A stretch of DNA of 64,000 nucleotides from Magnetococcales bacterium. Its GTDB lineage: Bacteria; Pseudomonadota; Magnetococcia; Magnetococcales; JADFWU01. The stretch covers positions 1 to 64,000 of the forward strand of contig JADFWU010000012.1 in assembly GCA_015234045.1 (NCBI GenBank). Reading direction: 5' to 3'. The position numbers and the translations under genes are program-made. The notes under the pieces were generated by a model. That model saw only the letters and a program-made list of their open reading frames with translations. It ran no database searches and was not told the origin of the DNA. Below, one piece after another: positions 37,826 through 48,050 of this stretch. Every line of letters starts with the position of its first letter. Positions within the stretch are counted from its first letter, which is position 1.

Positions 37826-39334
37826 TTATTGGCTGTTCAGCTGATGGTATTTCCACGCTTCCAGTACTTTATTCTGGAGTTCTGGATAGGGCGTATCCTT
37901 ACGCAGGTAGTGGCTGGCACCAGCATCATGACACTCATCCCACACTTCGGCCTGATCAACCGATGTTAACATAATCACACAGGCACTTTTATCTGATTCC
38001 ATAATGCTTTTCAGCGTCTTTATACCATCCATCACCGGCATTTCGATATCCAGCAAAGTCACATCCGGTTTCAATGTTAAATAGTGTGCCAAGCCCTCTT
38101 TACCGTTTTCTGCCTCTCCAACAATGTCAAAGCCGCCTTTACCAAACGCCTTTCCATAAAGCAAACGCAGTGCATAATCATCATCAATCACCAACAGACG
38201 TAAATTCCTATCCAGCACGATATGTTCATCCACAACACTCTGAGATTCATAGGCTGTTTTAGACAGATAAACAGTGAACGTAGCCCCTTTGCCAGCAACA
38301 CTCGTCACATCAACAACACCCTTATGGGCATCAACGATCTTTTTAACAATCGCCAAACCAAGCCCAGTACTACGCTGATTACCCGTTGGACGTGTGCTGA
38401 GTTTTTGAAATGCGATAAAGAGCTTATCCAACTCTTTTTCAGGAATGCCAACCCCTTGATCCTGGACCTGGAAAAAAATACGGCTGTCCTTCTGACCAGT
38501 ACGGACTGTAATGGTTGAGTTCGGTGGTGTAAATTTCAGCGCATTGCCGATGATATTATCCACCACCTGAGCCATACGTTCTGGATCCATAACCGTGGTG
38601 ACACCATGCTCCAATTCTTTACGAATGGTCACATCAGTCTGTGCGGCTGTGATGGAGAGAAGTGTCAGACGGTCTTCAATCAATTCTGTCAAATCAACTG
38701 GTTGCAGATTCAGCTCAAATTGACCACTCTCAATGACGGTGACATCCAGAAGATCACTGATCAGCTTCAACATCTGGTTGCTGACGTTATGGATAGTGGT
38801 GGTAAACTCCTGCCTTTCATTCTCAGAAAGATCAATATTGACCATCATGTCAGACAAGCCGTGAATAGCATTCAACGGATTGCGTAGATCATGTGCTGCC
38901 ATACCGAGAAAACTGTTTTTTAGATTATTCAATTCCAGCAAATGTCGCTTCTGTTGCTCAACGGCAAGATGGGTTTGGATGCGGGCTAGAACGACATCCG
39001 GATTGAATGGTTTACGGATAAAGTCCACCGCACCCAGTTGAAGGCCTCTGGTCTCGTCAGCGGGCGAATCCATACCGGTGATAAAAATCACTGGTATATC
39101 GCTGGTTTGCTCACTCTTTTTCAAGCGACGACACACTTCAAAACCATCCATTCCCGGCATCATCACATCCAAAAGGATGATATCCGGTGCAGGATCACTT
39201 ACCGCTCTTTTCAGTGCCTGCTCACCATTTTTGGCCACAACGGTCTTGTAATTATTGGCCAAAAGCCCTACCAAGACATCAATATTGGTTTTCTCATCCT
39301 CAACGATCAATATTTTGATCTTTGCACTGCCCAT
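37826..39334 (-). CDS. REC-HisKA-HATPase-REC hybrid signalling protein
   Basis: About 502 residues. An N-terminal receiver has phospho-Asp in IILLDVMMPGMDG. A histidine kinase core with AHDLRNPLNAIHG and an ATPase with DNIIGNALKF and GLGLAIVKKIV follows, then a C-terminal receiver with LLDIEMPVMDG. There are no membrane segments, so it takes input from a partner kinase via the first receiver. The frame extends to 39373, but ATG 39334 has AGGGGA correctly spaced. It is the last gene of a minus-strand signalling operon. Confidence 0.9.
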   Translation of the reverse strand: MGSAKIKILIVEDEKTNIDVLVGLLANNYKTVVAKNGEQALKRAVSDPAPDIILLDVMMPGMDGFEVCRRLKKSEQTSDIPVIFITGMDSPADETRGLQLGAVDFIRKPFNPDVVLARIQTHLAVEQQKRHLLELNNLKNSFLGMAAHDLRNPLNAIHGLSDMMVNIDLSENERQEFTTTIHNVSNQMLKLISDLLDVTVIESGQFELNLQPVDLTELIEDRLTLLSITAAQTDVTIRKELEHGVTTVMDPERMAQVVDNIIGNALKFTPPNSTITVRTGQKDSRIFFQVQDQGVGIPEKELDKLFIAFQKLSTRPTGNQRSTGLGLAIVKKIVDAHKGVVDVTSVAGKGATFTVYLSKTAYESQSVVDEHIVLDRNLRLLVIDDDYALRLLYGKAFGKGGFDIVGEAENGKEGLAHYLTLKPDVTLLDIEMPVMDGIKTLKSIMESDKSACVIMLTSVDQAEVWDECHDAGASHYLRKDTPYPELQNKVLEAWKYHQLNSQ

Positions 39335-39369
39335 TTTTTCATCCCCTGAAGACCTTCTATAAGCTCTTA

Positions 39370-42108
39370 TCATATCTCAGAAAGCACCGCCACCAGCTGC
39401 TGAAAAATCACCTGTGCCTGTTCGAATTCATAGTCATCAATCAACAATTCCAGCTGGTTGAACTGCGCGTCATAGTGAGAAGAGCCCACTATTTTTTTCA
39501 ATTTATTCACCACATCCAGCGCGTCAGAGTCCCCATCCTCTATCAACACTGTCAGTCTGCTAATCAGCGCATCTATTTGCGTCTTATCAACCTTCCTATC
39601 AAGTGTCTTTTGCTCAATTTCTGTGTTGGTATGTTGTTTTTCCTGTTCGAACAACTGTGCAAGCCCAACCATTACAGGCTTTACAGCTTCAGAAAGCAAG
39701 TTTAGCTGACCGCTTATATTTGTATCGTCACCGAATTTAATGGCTTCTTCAAGCTGTGCGGATATCTCGTATAGCTTTGTCGCACCAATGGTGCCCGATA
39801 CCCCTTTGAATGTATGAGCCAACCGCTGGGCAGTCTGTCCATCTCCTATATCCAACGCTGATTTTATCTGCTCGGCAATGCCCTGATTCCTGGTATAAAT
39901 ACCACGCAGCACTTTTAGATAAAGTGTTTTATTATCATTGACGCTGTGTAGACCACGATTCATATCAATACCGTCCAGGGTATCTGGCAACAAGACGGTT
40001 TGTCTTTCTATTTCAGCTGGGATCTGTTGTTGTGCAACGACCTCCTGTTGTTCACGCTCATCCAGAGGGTTGGTTTTATCAGCAATCAACTGCTTTGGTT
40101 TGATAAAACGGCTCAATATCTGAAACATACTGGTTGGATTTATCGGCTTGTCAATATGTTCATCCATCCCAGCCTGAAGACACTTTTCCCGATCGCTTGC
40201 CATGGCATTGGCTGTCATGGCGATAATGGGCAGGTCTGCAAAGCGCTCATCTTCCCGAATGATGCGTGTTGCGACATAACCATCCATTATCGGCATCTGT
40301 ATATCCATCAATACAGCATCAAATTGTACCAACTCAATAGCGGCCACACCTTCCTGACCATTGCTGGCAATTTGGACCGTAGCGCCTTCTTCTTCCAATA
40401 ATTCCTTAGCAATCTGTTGATTTATTTCATTATCTTCCACGAGAAGGATATGTGAGCCGCGCAACGCGTTCTCATTGGCTATTTGTTCCCTAAGTGCCGT
40501 ATTCGCGTGAGCGACTCGATGCCCCAACACGGTCATGGACGCAGCAAATATCATTGATGTATTAACAGGCTTGGTGAGAAAAACATCCACATCATCAGTG
40601 CGTGCGGCTTTGACCACGTCTTGCTGGGAATAGGTTGTCAACAGGATGATTTTTGGCAATTTTTTCTGAGAAAAACGCCGTTTGATCTCATGGGCGGTTT
40701 CCATACCACCCATTATTTCCATATTCCGGTCGAGATACACGATTTCAAAGGGTTGATTGTTGCCAAGTGCGTTTTCTATTTCAAACAACGCCTCCTCACC
40801 AGAGGCTACGGCGGTCACTTGGAAAGAAAAAGAGGCCAAGGACTTTTGCGTCACCTCTCGGACAATGGGATTATTATCAGCCACCAAAACACGTAAACCA
40901 ATCAGATCTCGTGAAGGCAATCGGAACCGGCGCCGGTCTGTATCTTTTCGGGAAAATGTTGCAGTAAACTGGAACGTACTGCCTTGTTCAGGGGCACTCT
41001 CTACCCAGATTTCACCGCCCATCATCTTGACTAAACGCTTGCTGATAGTGAGTCCCAGACCAGTACCGCCAAATCTCCGAGTTGTGGAGCTATCTGCTTG
41101 CGAAAAGGCTTGAAAGAGCTGCTTTTGCTGTGCTTCGCTCATGCCAATACCGGTATCTTTCACTTTAAAAACCAGTACAACACGGTACTCTTGCAACGCT
41201 TTTACATGAGTGGAGAGGACAACATTGCCTTGTTTAGTAAATTTGACCGCATTACTGGCCAGATTAGTCAACACCTGCCCCAAACGAAGCGGATCACCAA
41301 TCAGATTGAGCGGTACATCCTTATCTACATGGAAACTGACTTCCAGCCCATTCTCTTCGGCTTTTATGGAGATCAGATTGGCAACATTCTTGAGCACATC
41401 ATCCAGATAGAACGGCACAAGCTCCATGGTAAGCTTGCCCGCCTCAATCTTGGAAAAGTCCAAAATATCGTTAATAATGCCTAACAGAGATTGTGCCGAA
41501 TTATTGACTTTTTGAAGGTAATCCCGCTGCCTTGCATCCAGATCGGTCTTCAATGCCAAATGAGACATGCCGATAATGGCATTCATGGGTGTGCGGATCT
41601 CATGGCTCATATTGGCCAAAAAATCGCTTTTTGCCTGATTGGCACTTTGAGCAATCTGCTTTGATTTTTCCAGCTCTCGTGCCTGATTGCGTAACAGATG
41701 TTCTCGGGAAACCGTGTTGGTAATATCCTCAATCTGAATCATGCAGTAGCGTATTCCATCCGAATCTCGTATGGCTTTCACCAATACCATTTGACTCATT
41801 TTGGCATTTTTACCGCCTTTTTCTGATGCGGTATAGAGCGGAAACAGTCTGGGGGTCAAACGATGTGACAATGCTGTTGGCAAACCGTTTGTCAAAGCAC
41901 CTTCCACGGCGCGTTCAACACGCGAGTTAACCAGATTAGGAAATAATTCAAAAATAGGTTGATTGAATACGGTATCAAATGGAAGGTGTGAGCCTTTCTC
42001 CATCCATTCATTCCAGAAGACAATTTTCTGGTCAGGATCAAGTATGACGATACCCACGGCACTTACATCCAAGGCTCTGGTGAGCAAGTGTTTATCCATC
42101 TCAGCCAT
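39370..42108 (-). CDS. Cytoplasmic hybrid histidine kinase: PAS-HisKA-HATPase-REC-REC-Hpt
   Basis: The 912-residue protein opens with a PAS domain ([22 protein letters not shown]). The kinase core has [17 protein letters not shown] and [14 protein letters not shown]. Two receivers follow ([11 protein letters not shown] and [12 protein letters not shown] phospho-sites). An Hpt domain with AHTFKGVSG comes next, and then an extra region of about 90 residues. There is no membrane segment. All steps of a phosphorelay are in one chain; the neighbouring REC-HK-REC protein is a likely partner, 35 bases downstream. Confidence 0.92.
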   Translation of the reverse strand: MAEMDKHLLTRALDVSAVGIVILDPDQKIVFWNEWMEKGSHLPFDTVFNQPIFELFPNLVNSRVERAVEGALTNGLPTALSHRLTPRLFPLYTASEKGGKNAKMSQMVLVKAIRDSDGIRYCMIQIEDITNTVSREHLLRNQARELEKSKQIAQSANQAKSDFLANMSHEIRTPMNAIIGMSHLALKTDLDARQRDYLQKVNNSAQSLLGIINDILDFSKIEAGKLTMELVPFYLDDVLKNVANLISIKAEENGLEVSFHVDKDVPLNLIGDPLRLGQVLTNLASNAVKFTKQGNVVLSTHVKALQEYRVVLVFKVKDTGIGMSEAQQKQLFQAFSQADSSTTRRFGGTGLGLTISKRLVKMMGGEIWVESAPEQGSTFQFTATFSRKDTDRRRFRLPSRDLIGLRVLVADNNPIVREVTQKSLASFSFQVTAVASGEEALFEIENALGNNQPFEIVYLDRNMEIMGGMETAHEIKRRFSQKKLPKIILLTTYSQQDVVKAARTDDVDVFLTKPVNTSMIFAASMTVLGHRVAHANTALREQIANENALRGSHILLVEDNEINQQIAKELLEEEGATVQIASNGQEGVAAIELVQFDAVLMDIQMPIMDGYVATRIIREDERFADLPIIAMTANAMASDREKCLQAGMDEHIDKPINPTSMFQILSRFIKPKQLIADKTNPLDEREQQEVVAQQQIPAEIERQTVLLPDTLDGIDMNRGLHSVNDNKTLYLKVLRGIYTRNQGIAEQIKSALDIGDGQTAQRLAHTFKGVSGTIGATKLYEISAQLEEAIKFGDDTNISGQLNLLSEAVKPVMVGLAQLFEQEKQHTNTEIEQKTLDRKVDKTQIDALISRLTVLIEDGDSDALDVVNKLKKIVGSSHYDAQFNQLELLIDDYEFEQAQVIFQQLVAVLSEI

Positions 42109-42129
42109 AGTTACTTACCACTGTTTTCA

Positions 42130-42816
42130 CTACCACTGACCAAGAATTGTTTCCAACTCTTTTTTCAGAACTGCCATCGCCTGTCGGGTAAAAAGTAATA
42201 CCACGAAACCACTCAATGTGTGCTGTTTCTTCTCCTCATCACTGGTCTTAAAATCCATCATCAACAGCACAGCCCGTTCATCATCGGCGACTGAATCACC
42301 CATAATGGCTCTCTGCTGAGTTGCCAAGTGTGAAGTAATATTTAATAAAAATTCGCTGGAGCCTTTGAGAAATTCAGCGGCCTCAAAATCAAACTCTACC
42401 GACATCATCTGGGTAAAACTTGCCAGAAAAGCGTTCAGGATTACGTTACCCACATCGAGCAACGTCTCCTGCTCCAACTCAGACAATATATCCAGCGGCA
42501 TATCATCACTGAGCAGAGTACGCACCAACTCCAAACTTTCAGCACCCGGGAAAATCAGCAACGCCGTGCCCGACAACTCACCAATAAAATTCTGCCGAAC
42601 AGCGACCAATTTTTCTTTCTGATTTGCCACCAGATGGGCTGTCGCCTCTTCATAAGAAACGATTTTCAACTGTGGAAGAGAAAGAAGAACTTCATTATCA
42701 ACCATTTGACTCAGGGAATCAGCCGCCATCCCCAGCCCCATGTTAAAGAACTCCTTCAGAGCATCTTCTTCCAATGCGCTTAGTTTAAACACACGCCTAC
42801 ACTCCACTTTTTCCAT
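42130..42816 (-). CDS. CheC-like phosphatase (CheC/CheX/FliY family)
   Basis: About 228 residues with two copies of the CheC-type active-site helix. The first is LKEFFNMGLGMAADSLSQM (E-x2-N followed by a Pro downstream), the second LLDVGNVILNAFLASF. The second has Asp in place of Glu but keeps Asn. CheC proteins dephosphorylate CheY-P, which fits the receiver gene upstream (61 bases). ATG 42816 is preferred over TTG 42825. Confidence 0.82.
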   Translation of the reverse strand: MEKVECRRVFKLSALEEDALKEFFNMGLGMAADSLSQMVDNEVLLSLPQLKIVSYEEATAHLVANQKEKLVAVRQNFIGELSGTALLIFPGAESLELVRTLLSDDMPLDILSELEQETLLDVGNVILNAFLASFTQMMSVEFDFEAAEFLKGSSEFLLNITSHLATQQRAIMGDSVADDERAVLLMMDFKTSDEEKKQHTLSGFVVLLFTRQAMAVLKKELETILGQW

Positions 42817-42877
42817 GTTTAACAACGCTACTTCAGAAACACTTTCTCATAGTGCTATTCACCAAGGCAGAAACCAT

Positions 42878-43243
42878 TCAATGTCCAATATGCTTCATAA
42901 TCTCGGCAACCTTTGCCGCATTAATCGGTTTTTTGATAAAACCCAACCCCATGGATTCCGCACGAATACGCATGCGTTCCTGAATATTGGCAGTGACCAG
43001 ATGAATCGACATGCTTGGTGCCGTTTCCATCATTCTTTCAGCCAGATCAATACCATTCATGCCAGGCATATTGAAATCAACCAGGGCGAGATCAACGGAC
43101 TTATCCGCCATCAATGCCAAAGCCTCATCACCATTGGCCGCTTCCAATAGGGTCCAATCTGCCATACTGGTAGCAAATATTTTTCTCACCATCATCCGCG
43201 CTAAACTACTATCATCAATGATTATTGCCGTTTGGTTACTCAT
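42878..43243 (-). CDS. CheY-like single-domain response regulator
   Basis: About 121 residues forming one receiver domain: acidic pocket AIIIDDSSLARM, phospho-Asp in LALVDFNMPGMNG, switch Thr in HLVTANIQ and Lys in GFIKKPI. The frame continues upstream to 43303, but ATG 43243 with GGAG before it marks the domain start. It is the likely phospho-acceptor of the CheA-like kinase and substrate of the CheC-like phosphatase beside it. Confidence 0.9.
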   Translation of the reverse strand: MSNQTAIIIDDSSLARMMVRKIFATSMADWTLLEAANGDEALALMADKSVDLALVDFNMPGMNGIDLAERMMETAPSMSIHLVTANIQERMRIRAESMGLGFIKKPINAAKVAEIMKHIGH

Positions 43244-43355
43244 CCATACACTCCGACTCGCTTCCATAATAAAGAGGCAAAACGCCCCGCCATCCCAGAC
43301 CACTGAAAGATCACCACGTGACTTTCACGTATGCTAACGCGCCATTTTATTTAAA

Positions 43356-43438
43356 GTGGGCGTTGCCCACACCCAGCAGAGGCGGCACAGCCTCCTCTGC
43401 ACTCCAACCAGTTTTAGAAACTATGTTTTTCTAAGTTG
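43356..43438. repeat. Run of three adjacent hairpins (REP-like element)
   Basis: Three inverted repeats follow one another between the CheA-like and CheY-like genes: GTGGGC/GCCCAC with a three-base loop (43356-43370); GCAGAGG/CCTCTGC (43376-43400); and CCAA...TTAGAAA pairing with TTTCTAA...TTGG (about 43405-43438). The make-up recalls interspersed REP elements. Confidence 0.6.
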
Positions 43439-43445
43439 GTGCGGT

Positions 43446-45155
43446 TTAATCAATAAAATTTATGATTTCTGGTACATTCAATAAAAAGGATACAGAACCA
43501 TCAGGCATCACCGCAGAACCAGCTAATACTGAAATCTGTGAAAAAATGCGGTTCATCGGCTTGATGACCATACTTGCTGGCCCCAAAATGCCATCCACCT
43601 CCAAACCAAAAGTCCGCTCCTCTGAATGCAGTATAACAACGTCCAATGCACGCTTCTGTTCAATACGCCCAAGCTCTCTTTTGATATCGCGACTCGGTCC
43701 AATCCGCGCCAATACCCGCTGAAGAGGAATCAAAGGAAGTAACTGCTCACGCAAACGAACCATAGGCATCTGCATTTTGCCTTCGATGTTTTTCTTCACA
43801 TCCGATCCGTAGAAAGAGATCAACTCCATAATATTGGTTTGAGGAATTGCGAACACACCACCGGCGTTTTTCACCAACAAACCCGGCACAATCGCCATGG
43901 TCTGCGGAATCCGCAATCGAAACTGCGAACCCACACCCACGTCACTGGTGATGGAAATTGTACCACCAACCTTATCCAATGCGGCTTTCACCACATCCAT
44001 ACCCGTACCGCGACCGGATATTCTGCTCACCTGTTGGGCCGTGGTCATGCCCGGCAACATGATCAGATTGAGCATATCCTGTTCGTTCATGGTCATGGCT
44101 TGTTCGGAAGTGATCAGCCCTTTTTCAATGGCTTTATCACGGATTTTATTACCATCAATACCCCGCCCATCATCACGGATATCCAAATAGATCTGGCCAT
44201 GTCTTTGTGCCGCAGTCATCTCAACCCGGCCAATGGGTTTCTTTCCCAGATCAGTTCGGTCTTCTGGTTTCTCTATACCATGATCAATGGCATTGCGGAT
44301 CAAATGTCCCAGCAATTCTTTGATAGAGACCAGAATATTTCGATCCACTTCCGTCTCTTCACCTCTGAGATCCAACAGAACTTTTTTACCTGTCTCAACA
44401 GCCAGGTCACGCACCAGACGATGGTAACTTTCCCAGATCATACCGATAGGCTGAAGGCGGTATTTGAGCACCTCATCCTGAAGCACGTGGATAAGGTCGC
44501 CATGCTCTTCGAGCACCTGCTCCAACTGATCCGGCTCACGCTGAATCAAATACTTCAACTGGTTGAAGGTTGCACCCAATTCACCAATCCGGTTCATCAA
44601 TATGTCCAAACGCGCAATGGACAAACGTACGGATTCCAATTGAGGTGCGGCAGATTCCCGAGATTCTTCACTGGTTGAAGGCGCAGTTTCAGTGGTGTCT
44701 GATTCAGACAGATCAAACTCAAAACCACCTTTTCCCGCGTCAGAAGCCATTTGATCATCAATATCCATCAACAGGCGTTCTATTTTCGAGATATGGTCCG
44801 AAAAATCCACGTCCCCTTCTGCACCAGTACGCTTTATCTCCTCCAGCGTCTTACGAACGGCATCCAACACGCCCAGCAAGGCGCTGTTGATCTCTTGATT
44901 GATCGTGCAATCACCATCACGCATATGTTCCAAAAGGGTTTCAGAAGCGTGGGTGAGCTCTTCCACCTTCTCAAAACCCATCAAACGACAATTGCCTTTA
45001 ACCGTATGCATATCCCGAAATACCGCATTCAAAAGCGCACTGTCTGAAGGAACAGTCTCAAGTTGAAGCAGTCCGCGTTCGATACGGTTCAACGCTTCGC
45101 GGTTCTCCGCAAAAAACTCTTCGAGGAGCGCTTGTTGTGTGGCTTGGTCAAACAT
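43446..45155 (-). CDS. CheA-like histidine kinase (Hpt, dimerisation, HATPase, CheW-like)
   Basis: About 569 residues. An N-terminal Hpt domain has the phospho-His in MHTVKGNCRLMG. A dimerisation region follows, then an ATPase domain with HLIRNAIDHGIEKPEDR and DDGRGIDGNKI, and a C-terminal CheW-like coupling domain (LVKNAGGVFAIPQTNIMEL). A separate P2 CheY-binding domain is not obvious. No chemoreceptor, CheR, CheB or stand-alone CheW lies in the window, so this is an alternative Che-like pathway feeding the CheY-like receiver. ATG 45155 is preferred; the longer frame to 45224 adds unrelated residues. Confidence 0.9.
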   Translation of the reverse strand: MFDQATQQALLEEFFAENREALNRIERGLLQLETVPSDSALLNAVFRDMHTVKGNCRLMGFEKVEELTHASETLLEHMRDGDCTINQEINSALLGVLDAVRKTLEEIKRTGAEGDVDFSDHISKIERLLMDIDDQMASDAGKGGFEFDLSESDTTETAPSTSEESRESAAPQLESVRLSIARLDILMNRIGELGATFNQLKYLIQREPDQLEQVLEEHGDLIHVLQDEVLKYRLQPIGMIWESYHRLVRDLAVETGKKVLLDLRGEETEVDRNILVSIKELLGHLIRNAIDHGIEKPEDRTDLGKKPIGRVEMTAAQRHGQIYLDIRDDGRGIDGNKIRDKAIEKGLITSEQAMTMNEQDMLNLIMLPGMTTAQQVSRISGRGTGMDVVKAALDKVGGTISITSDVGVGSQFRLRIPQTMAIVPGLLVKNAGGVFAIPQTNIMELISFYGSDVKKNIEGKMQMPMVRLREQLLPLIPLQRVLARIGPSRDIKRELGRIEQKRALDVVILHSEERTFGLEVDGILGPASMVIKPMNRIFSQISVLAGSAVMPDGSVSFLLNVPEIINFID

Positions 45156-45353
45156 GCGTCTTGGACATACCTCGCCATTTGAATGAGGAACTCTATAATT
45201 TTGTATGCTGAAAAGAGACTCCATGCAACTGATTGTTAGTTCTATTCGTAATTATGCATGAAGAAGCGACTAAGCGGGTACTTTTCAATCATCCAAAGTA
45301 GAAGATCGTCCAGTTGAATGGGAAAAGAGGGAATTAACGTATTGATTGACTTA

Positions 45354-45773
45354 TCAGGTACTCTCCGGCATCCAAAGATAAAACCCTTCTGACTGAAGAC
45401 ACTCCATTATCTGGTGTTGTTCACCACATACCCGTACAAAGTGTGCCGGGCACCGACAATCCGACGCACCTAACCGCTTAAAGGGCGCATCAACCAATCC
45501 ATTATCCAACAACATCCGCGCAATTTCGCACTCTCGATCCGCCATACTTACCCAGGCTGAACGCAATTGAGAAGCAGAATTCATTAACAGATAATCCACA
45601 TGCCAGCGCACTTTTTTATCATCGGAAAAATGCCGCCCTACCCGCTTTTGCCAAGCTCTTTTAGCCGATCCCACGTAGAGATAACGTCCCGCACCAATGG
45701 TGGCCAAACCCCAAGCACCAACGGTTATGGCTGTTTGATGGGTAAAAAAGATATTCAACAGGTAGGTTGCCAT
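45354..45773 (-). CDS. DUF123 / GIY-YIG-type protein
   Basis: The 139-residue protein resembles the DUF123 family, a GIY-YIG-like nuclease fold sometimes attached to Nth endonuclease. It has YLYVGSAKRAWQKRVGRHF, then WHVDYLL and a Cys/His-rich C-terminus (GASDCRCPAHFVRV). Its ATG directly abuts the rtcB stop codon, so the two are co-translated. A nucleic-acid role alongside RNA repair is plausible but unproven. Confidence 0.8.
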   Translation of the reverse strand: MATYLLNIFFTHQTAITVGAWGLATIGAGRYLYVGSAKRAWQKRVGRHFSDDKKVRWHVDYLLMNSASQLRSAWVSMADRECEIARMLLDNGLVDAPFKRLGASDCRCPAHFVRVCGEQHQIMECLQSEGFYLWMPEST

Positions 45774-47003
45774 TCAGCCTTTCACACAGACAACTTGCTT
45801 GAGCGTATGCAGCACCGTAACCAAATCCTCCTGAGCCTTCATCACCGCATCGATATTTTTATACGCTGCTGGTGTCTCATCCAGAACGCTCTTATCTTTT
45901 CGACAACATACGCCGCGAGTGGCTTTTTCATGTGCCTCAACGGAAAAACGTTTCCGCGCAACAGTGCGCGACATCGCCCGACCCGCACCATGGGAACAGG
46001 AACAGAATGAAGCCTTATTGCCCTTACCCTGGACTATGTATGAACGCGCCCCCATGCTGCCGGGAATGATACCGTAATCACCGCGACGCGCCCGCAAAGC
46101 CCCTTTGCGGGTCACCCACACAGTTGCACCGTAGTGGCGCTCCTTGGCCACATAGTTGTGGTGACAGTTTACTGCCATCTTGCCCAACATAAATGTTTCA
46201 AAATGGGCTTTCAGCACAGCCACCACCCGCGCCATCATCACTTCTCGATTCATCAACGCATAGCGCTGTGCCCAATCCACTGCTTGTATGTATTCGTTGA
46301 AAAGTCGGCAATCCTCGGGCAGATAGGCCAAATCCTTATGCGGTACTTTAAGACCACGCCGTTGCACTTCCTCTTTGGCTTTACTGATAAAATAACTGCC
46401 GATCCGATTACCCACCCCTCGGGAACCGGAATGCAGCATGATCCAAACCCGATCCGCCTCGTCCAGACATAGTTCAATGAAATGATTACCAGTGCCCAGC
46501 GTGCCGAGATGGTGGATATTGTTGGATTGTGCAAGTTTTGGATGTTTATCAGAGAGCGTTTTCAATCCGCGCATCAAGGGCGGCTGTCCTGCTTTAGGAC
46601 GACTCCAGGCCGTGGCCACATCATCCGGGATATCCTGTTGCCAGGAACCTTTATCCTGCCGATGATCACCAGAACTACGACCATGGGGAATGGATGCTTC
46701 AATATCGAAACGGATGGATTCAAGACAATCAGGCAGGTGTTCAGCACGCAGTGAGGTTTCAACAGCCATCATGCCGCAGCCGATATCCACACCAACCGCA
46801 GCGGGTATCACCGCTTTATAACAGGGAATGACACTACCGATGGTCGCACCATAGCCCAAATGGACATCGGGCATGGCGGCAACATGGTGATGCACAATGG
46901 GTAGAGCGGCGACATTGACAAGTTGTTGCCATGCCGCCTTCTCTACCGGCACGCCGTCCACCCAGGCTTCAATACGCCCTTGACGCGCCGTTTCGGGCAT
47001 CAT
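45774..47003 (-). CDS. rtcB: RtcB RNA-splicing ligase
   Basis: RtcB joins RNA 2',3'-cyclic phosphate and 5'-OH ends using GTP and Mn2+. The 409-residue protein has HLGYGATIGSV, the metal-binding GVDIGCGM (D73, C76), GTGNHFIEL, HSGSRGVGNRIG and the guanylylated-His region CSCSHGAGRAMSR. There is no archease or RtcA gene beside it. Two ATG codons in tandem are available at the start. It lies 26 bases after the TPR gene and abuts the DUF123 gene. Confidence 0.93.
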   Translation of the reverse strand: MMPETARQGRIEAWVDGVPVEKAAWQQLVNVAALPIVHHHVAAMPDVHLGYGATIGSVIPCYKAVIPAAVGVDIGCGMMAVETSLRAEHLPDCLESIRFDIEASIPHGRSSGDHRQDKGSWQQDIPDDVATAWSRPKAGQPPLMRGLKTLSDKHPKLAQSNNIHHLGTLGTGNHFIELCLDEADRVWIMLHSGSRGVGNRIGSYFISKAKEEVQRRGLKVPHKDLAYLPEDCRLFNEYIQAVDWAQRYALMNREVMMARVVAVLKAHFETFMLGKMAVNCHHNYVAKERHYGATVWVTRKGALRARRGDYGIIPGSMGARSYIVQGKGNKASFCSCSHGAGRAMSRTVARKRFSVEAHEKATRGVCCRKDKSVLDETPAAYKNIDAVMKAQEDLVTVLHTLKQVVCVKG

Positions 47004-47029
47004 TTTTGCCGCTTTGCGCTTTCTCCGAC

Positions 47030-47719
47030 TCAGGAAGCTTTCTCCCGTTTGACACGGCGGGCAGCCTTCTCATGGCCAAGATCAGACGCTTTTTGCCATG
47101 CATTCATGGCATCGCCACTGCGTTTGAGCTGAGAAAGCAGATTTCCCATATTGAACCAGAGTGCGGCATTATCCGCCGCATGCTTACTGGCAGCTTCGTA
47201 GGCAGTCAACGCCTCGAAAAAGCGTTTGCTCTCATGTAATACCCAACCCAAGGTGAACAGCATCTCGCCATTTTCCGGTTGGAGGTCAACAGCGGCCTGA
47301 GCGGCTAATTCCGCTTCTTTAAACTGTTTACGACCAATAGCACGGACTGCATGAGCCTGATGTGCAGCAGCATTACCCGGCTTCATCACCCGACGCAGAT
47401 TTTTCTGATTATTTTGAGCCCGTTCATGATTGGCATCCAGAGCCAGCACTTTACGATAGGCGGTGTCAGCCTCAAACAGGCGATCGGATTCATGTAACAC
47501 CCAAGCCAGAGTAAACCACATCTCTGCACTGCGCGGTTGTGCATCAGTTGCGGCACGCGCTGCCACTTCCGCTTCCTTGTGGTGTCCTTCCTTCATGGCC
47601 CAAACAGCCTGAGCCTGAGCAGTACCCGCCCGCTTTTGTGCCTCTGTGGCTTGCGATGCTTGTGCTGTAGATGTTTCGGCTTTTTCTGTTGATTTTGCTT
47701 TACTGCCTTGTTTGGCCAT
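47030..47719 (-). CDS. TPR-repeat protein
   Basis: The 229-residue soluble protein has a charged N-terminus (about 35 residues of Lys, Ala, Thr) followed by about five tetratricopeptide repeats. Two are nearly parallel blocks (AEMWFTLAWVLHESDRLFEA and GEMLFTLGWVLHESKRFFEA), suggesting internal duplication. It is an adaptor of unknown partner, the first gene of the unit with rtcB. Confidence 0.85.
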   Translation of the reverse strand: MAKQGSKAKSTEKAETSTAQASQATEAQKRAGTAQAQAVWAMKEGHHKEAEVAARAATDAQPRSAEMWFTLAWVLHESDRLFEADTAYRKVLALDANHERAQNNQKNLRRVMKPGNAAAHQAHAVRAIGRKQFKEAELAAQAAVDLQPENGEMLFTLGWVLHESKRFFEALTAYEAASKHAADNAALWFNMGNLLSQLKRSGDAMNAWQKASDLGHEKAARRVKREKAS

Positions 47720-48050
47720 GATAATACACTACCTTGTAATCAGAATTAAGTTGCTCTTCTATAAAATGGTGGTGTCCTTCTGTCACCCCCCTTAAGGGCC
47801 GCTCTCTTATACCTGAATTTCGAAAAAATTGAAATGAAATTCTAGGAACTACCCCTCTCCTGAATCCACTTGAAACGCTGGTATTTCATCCGTTAAACTA
47901 CCGTATCAATTTGACAATTTAAGACTGAAAAAGATATGCTTAGTCAATTGATCATATGCATTAGTTATACTTGGTGATTATTGATTAATCTTATCTTAAC
48001 ACTGTCAGGATTATTTATTTAACACTTCTTCCTGGGTTAGACATCTTACC
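47720..48050. other. Intergenic region between divergent TPR and diguanylate cyclase genes
   Basis: 331 bases, AT-rich, no convincing gene. It must carry both divergent promoters. The only strong match seen is the -35/-10 pair listed separately for the rightward gene. Confidence 0.7.
47911..47940 (+). promoter_or_regulatory. Candidate sigma70-type promoter for the diguanylate cyclase gene
   Basis: A perfect -35 TTGACA at 47911-47916 and TATGCT at 47935-47940 are separated by 18 bases, about 110 bases before the start codon. The -10 matches four of six consensus bases. Confidence 0.4.

Noticed and set aside
43839-44678. 279-codon frame opposite the CheA-like gene
   Set aside because: Antisense to a clearly conserved kinase, no ribosome site, composition typical of a reverse-frame shadow.
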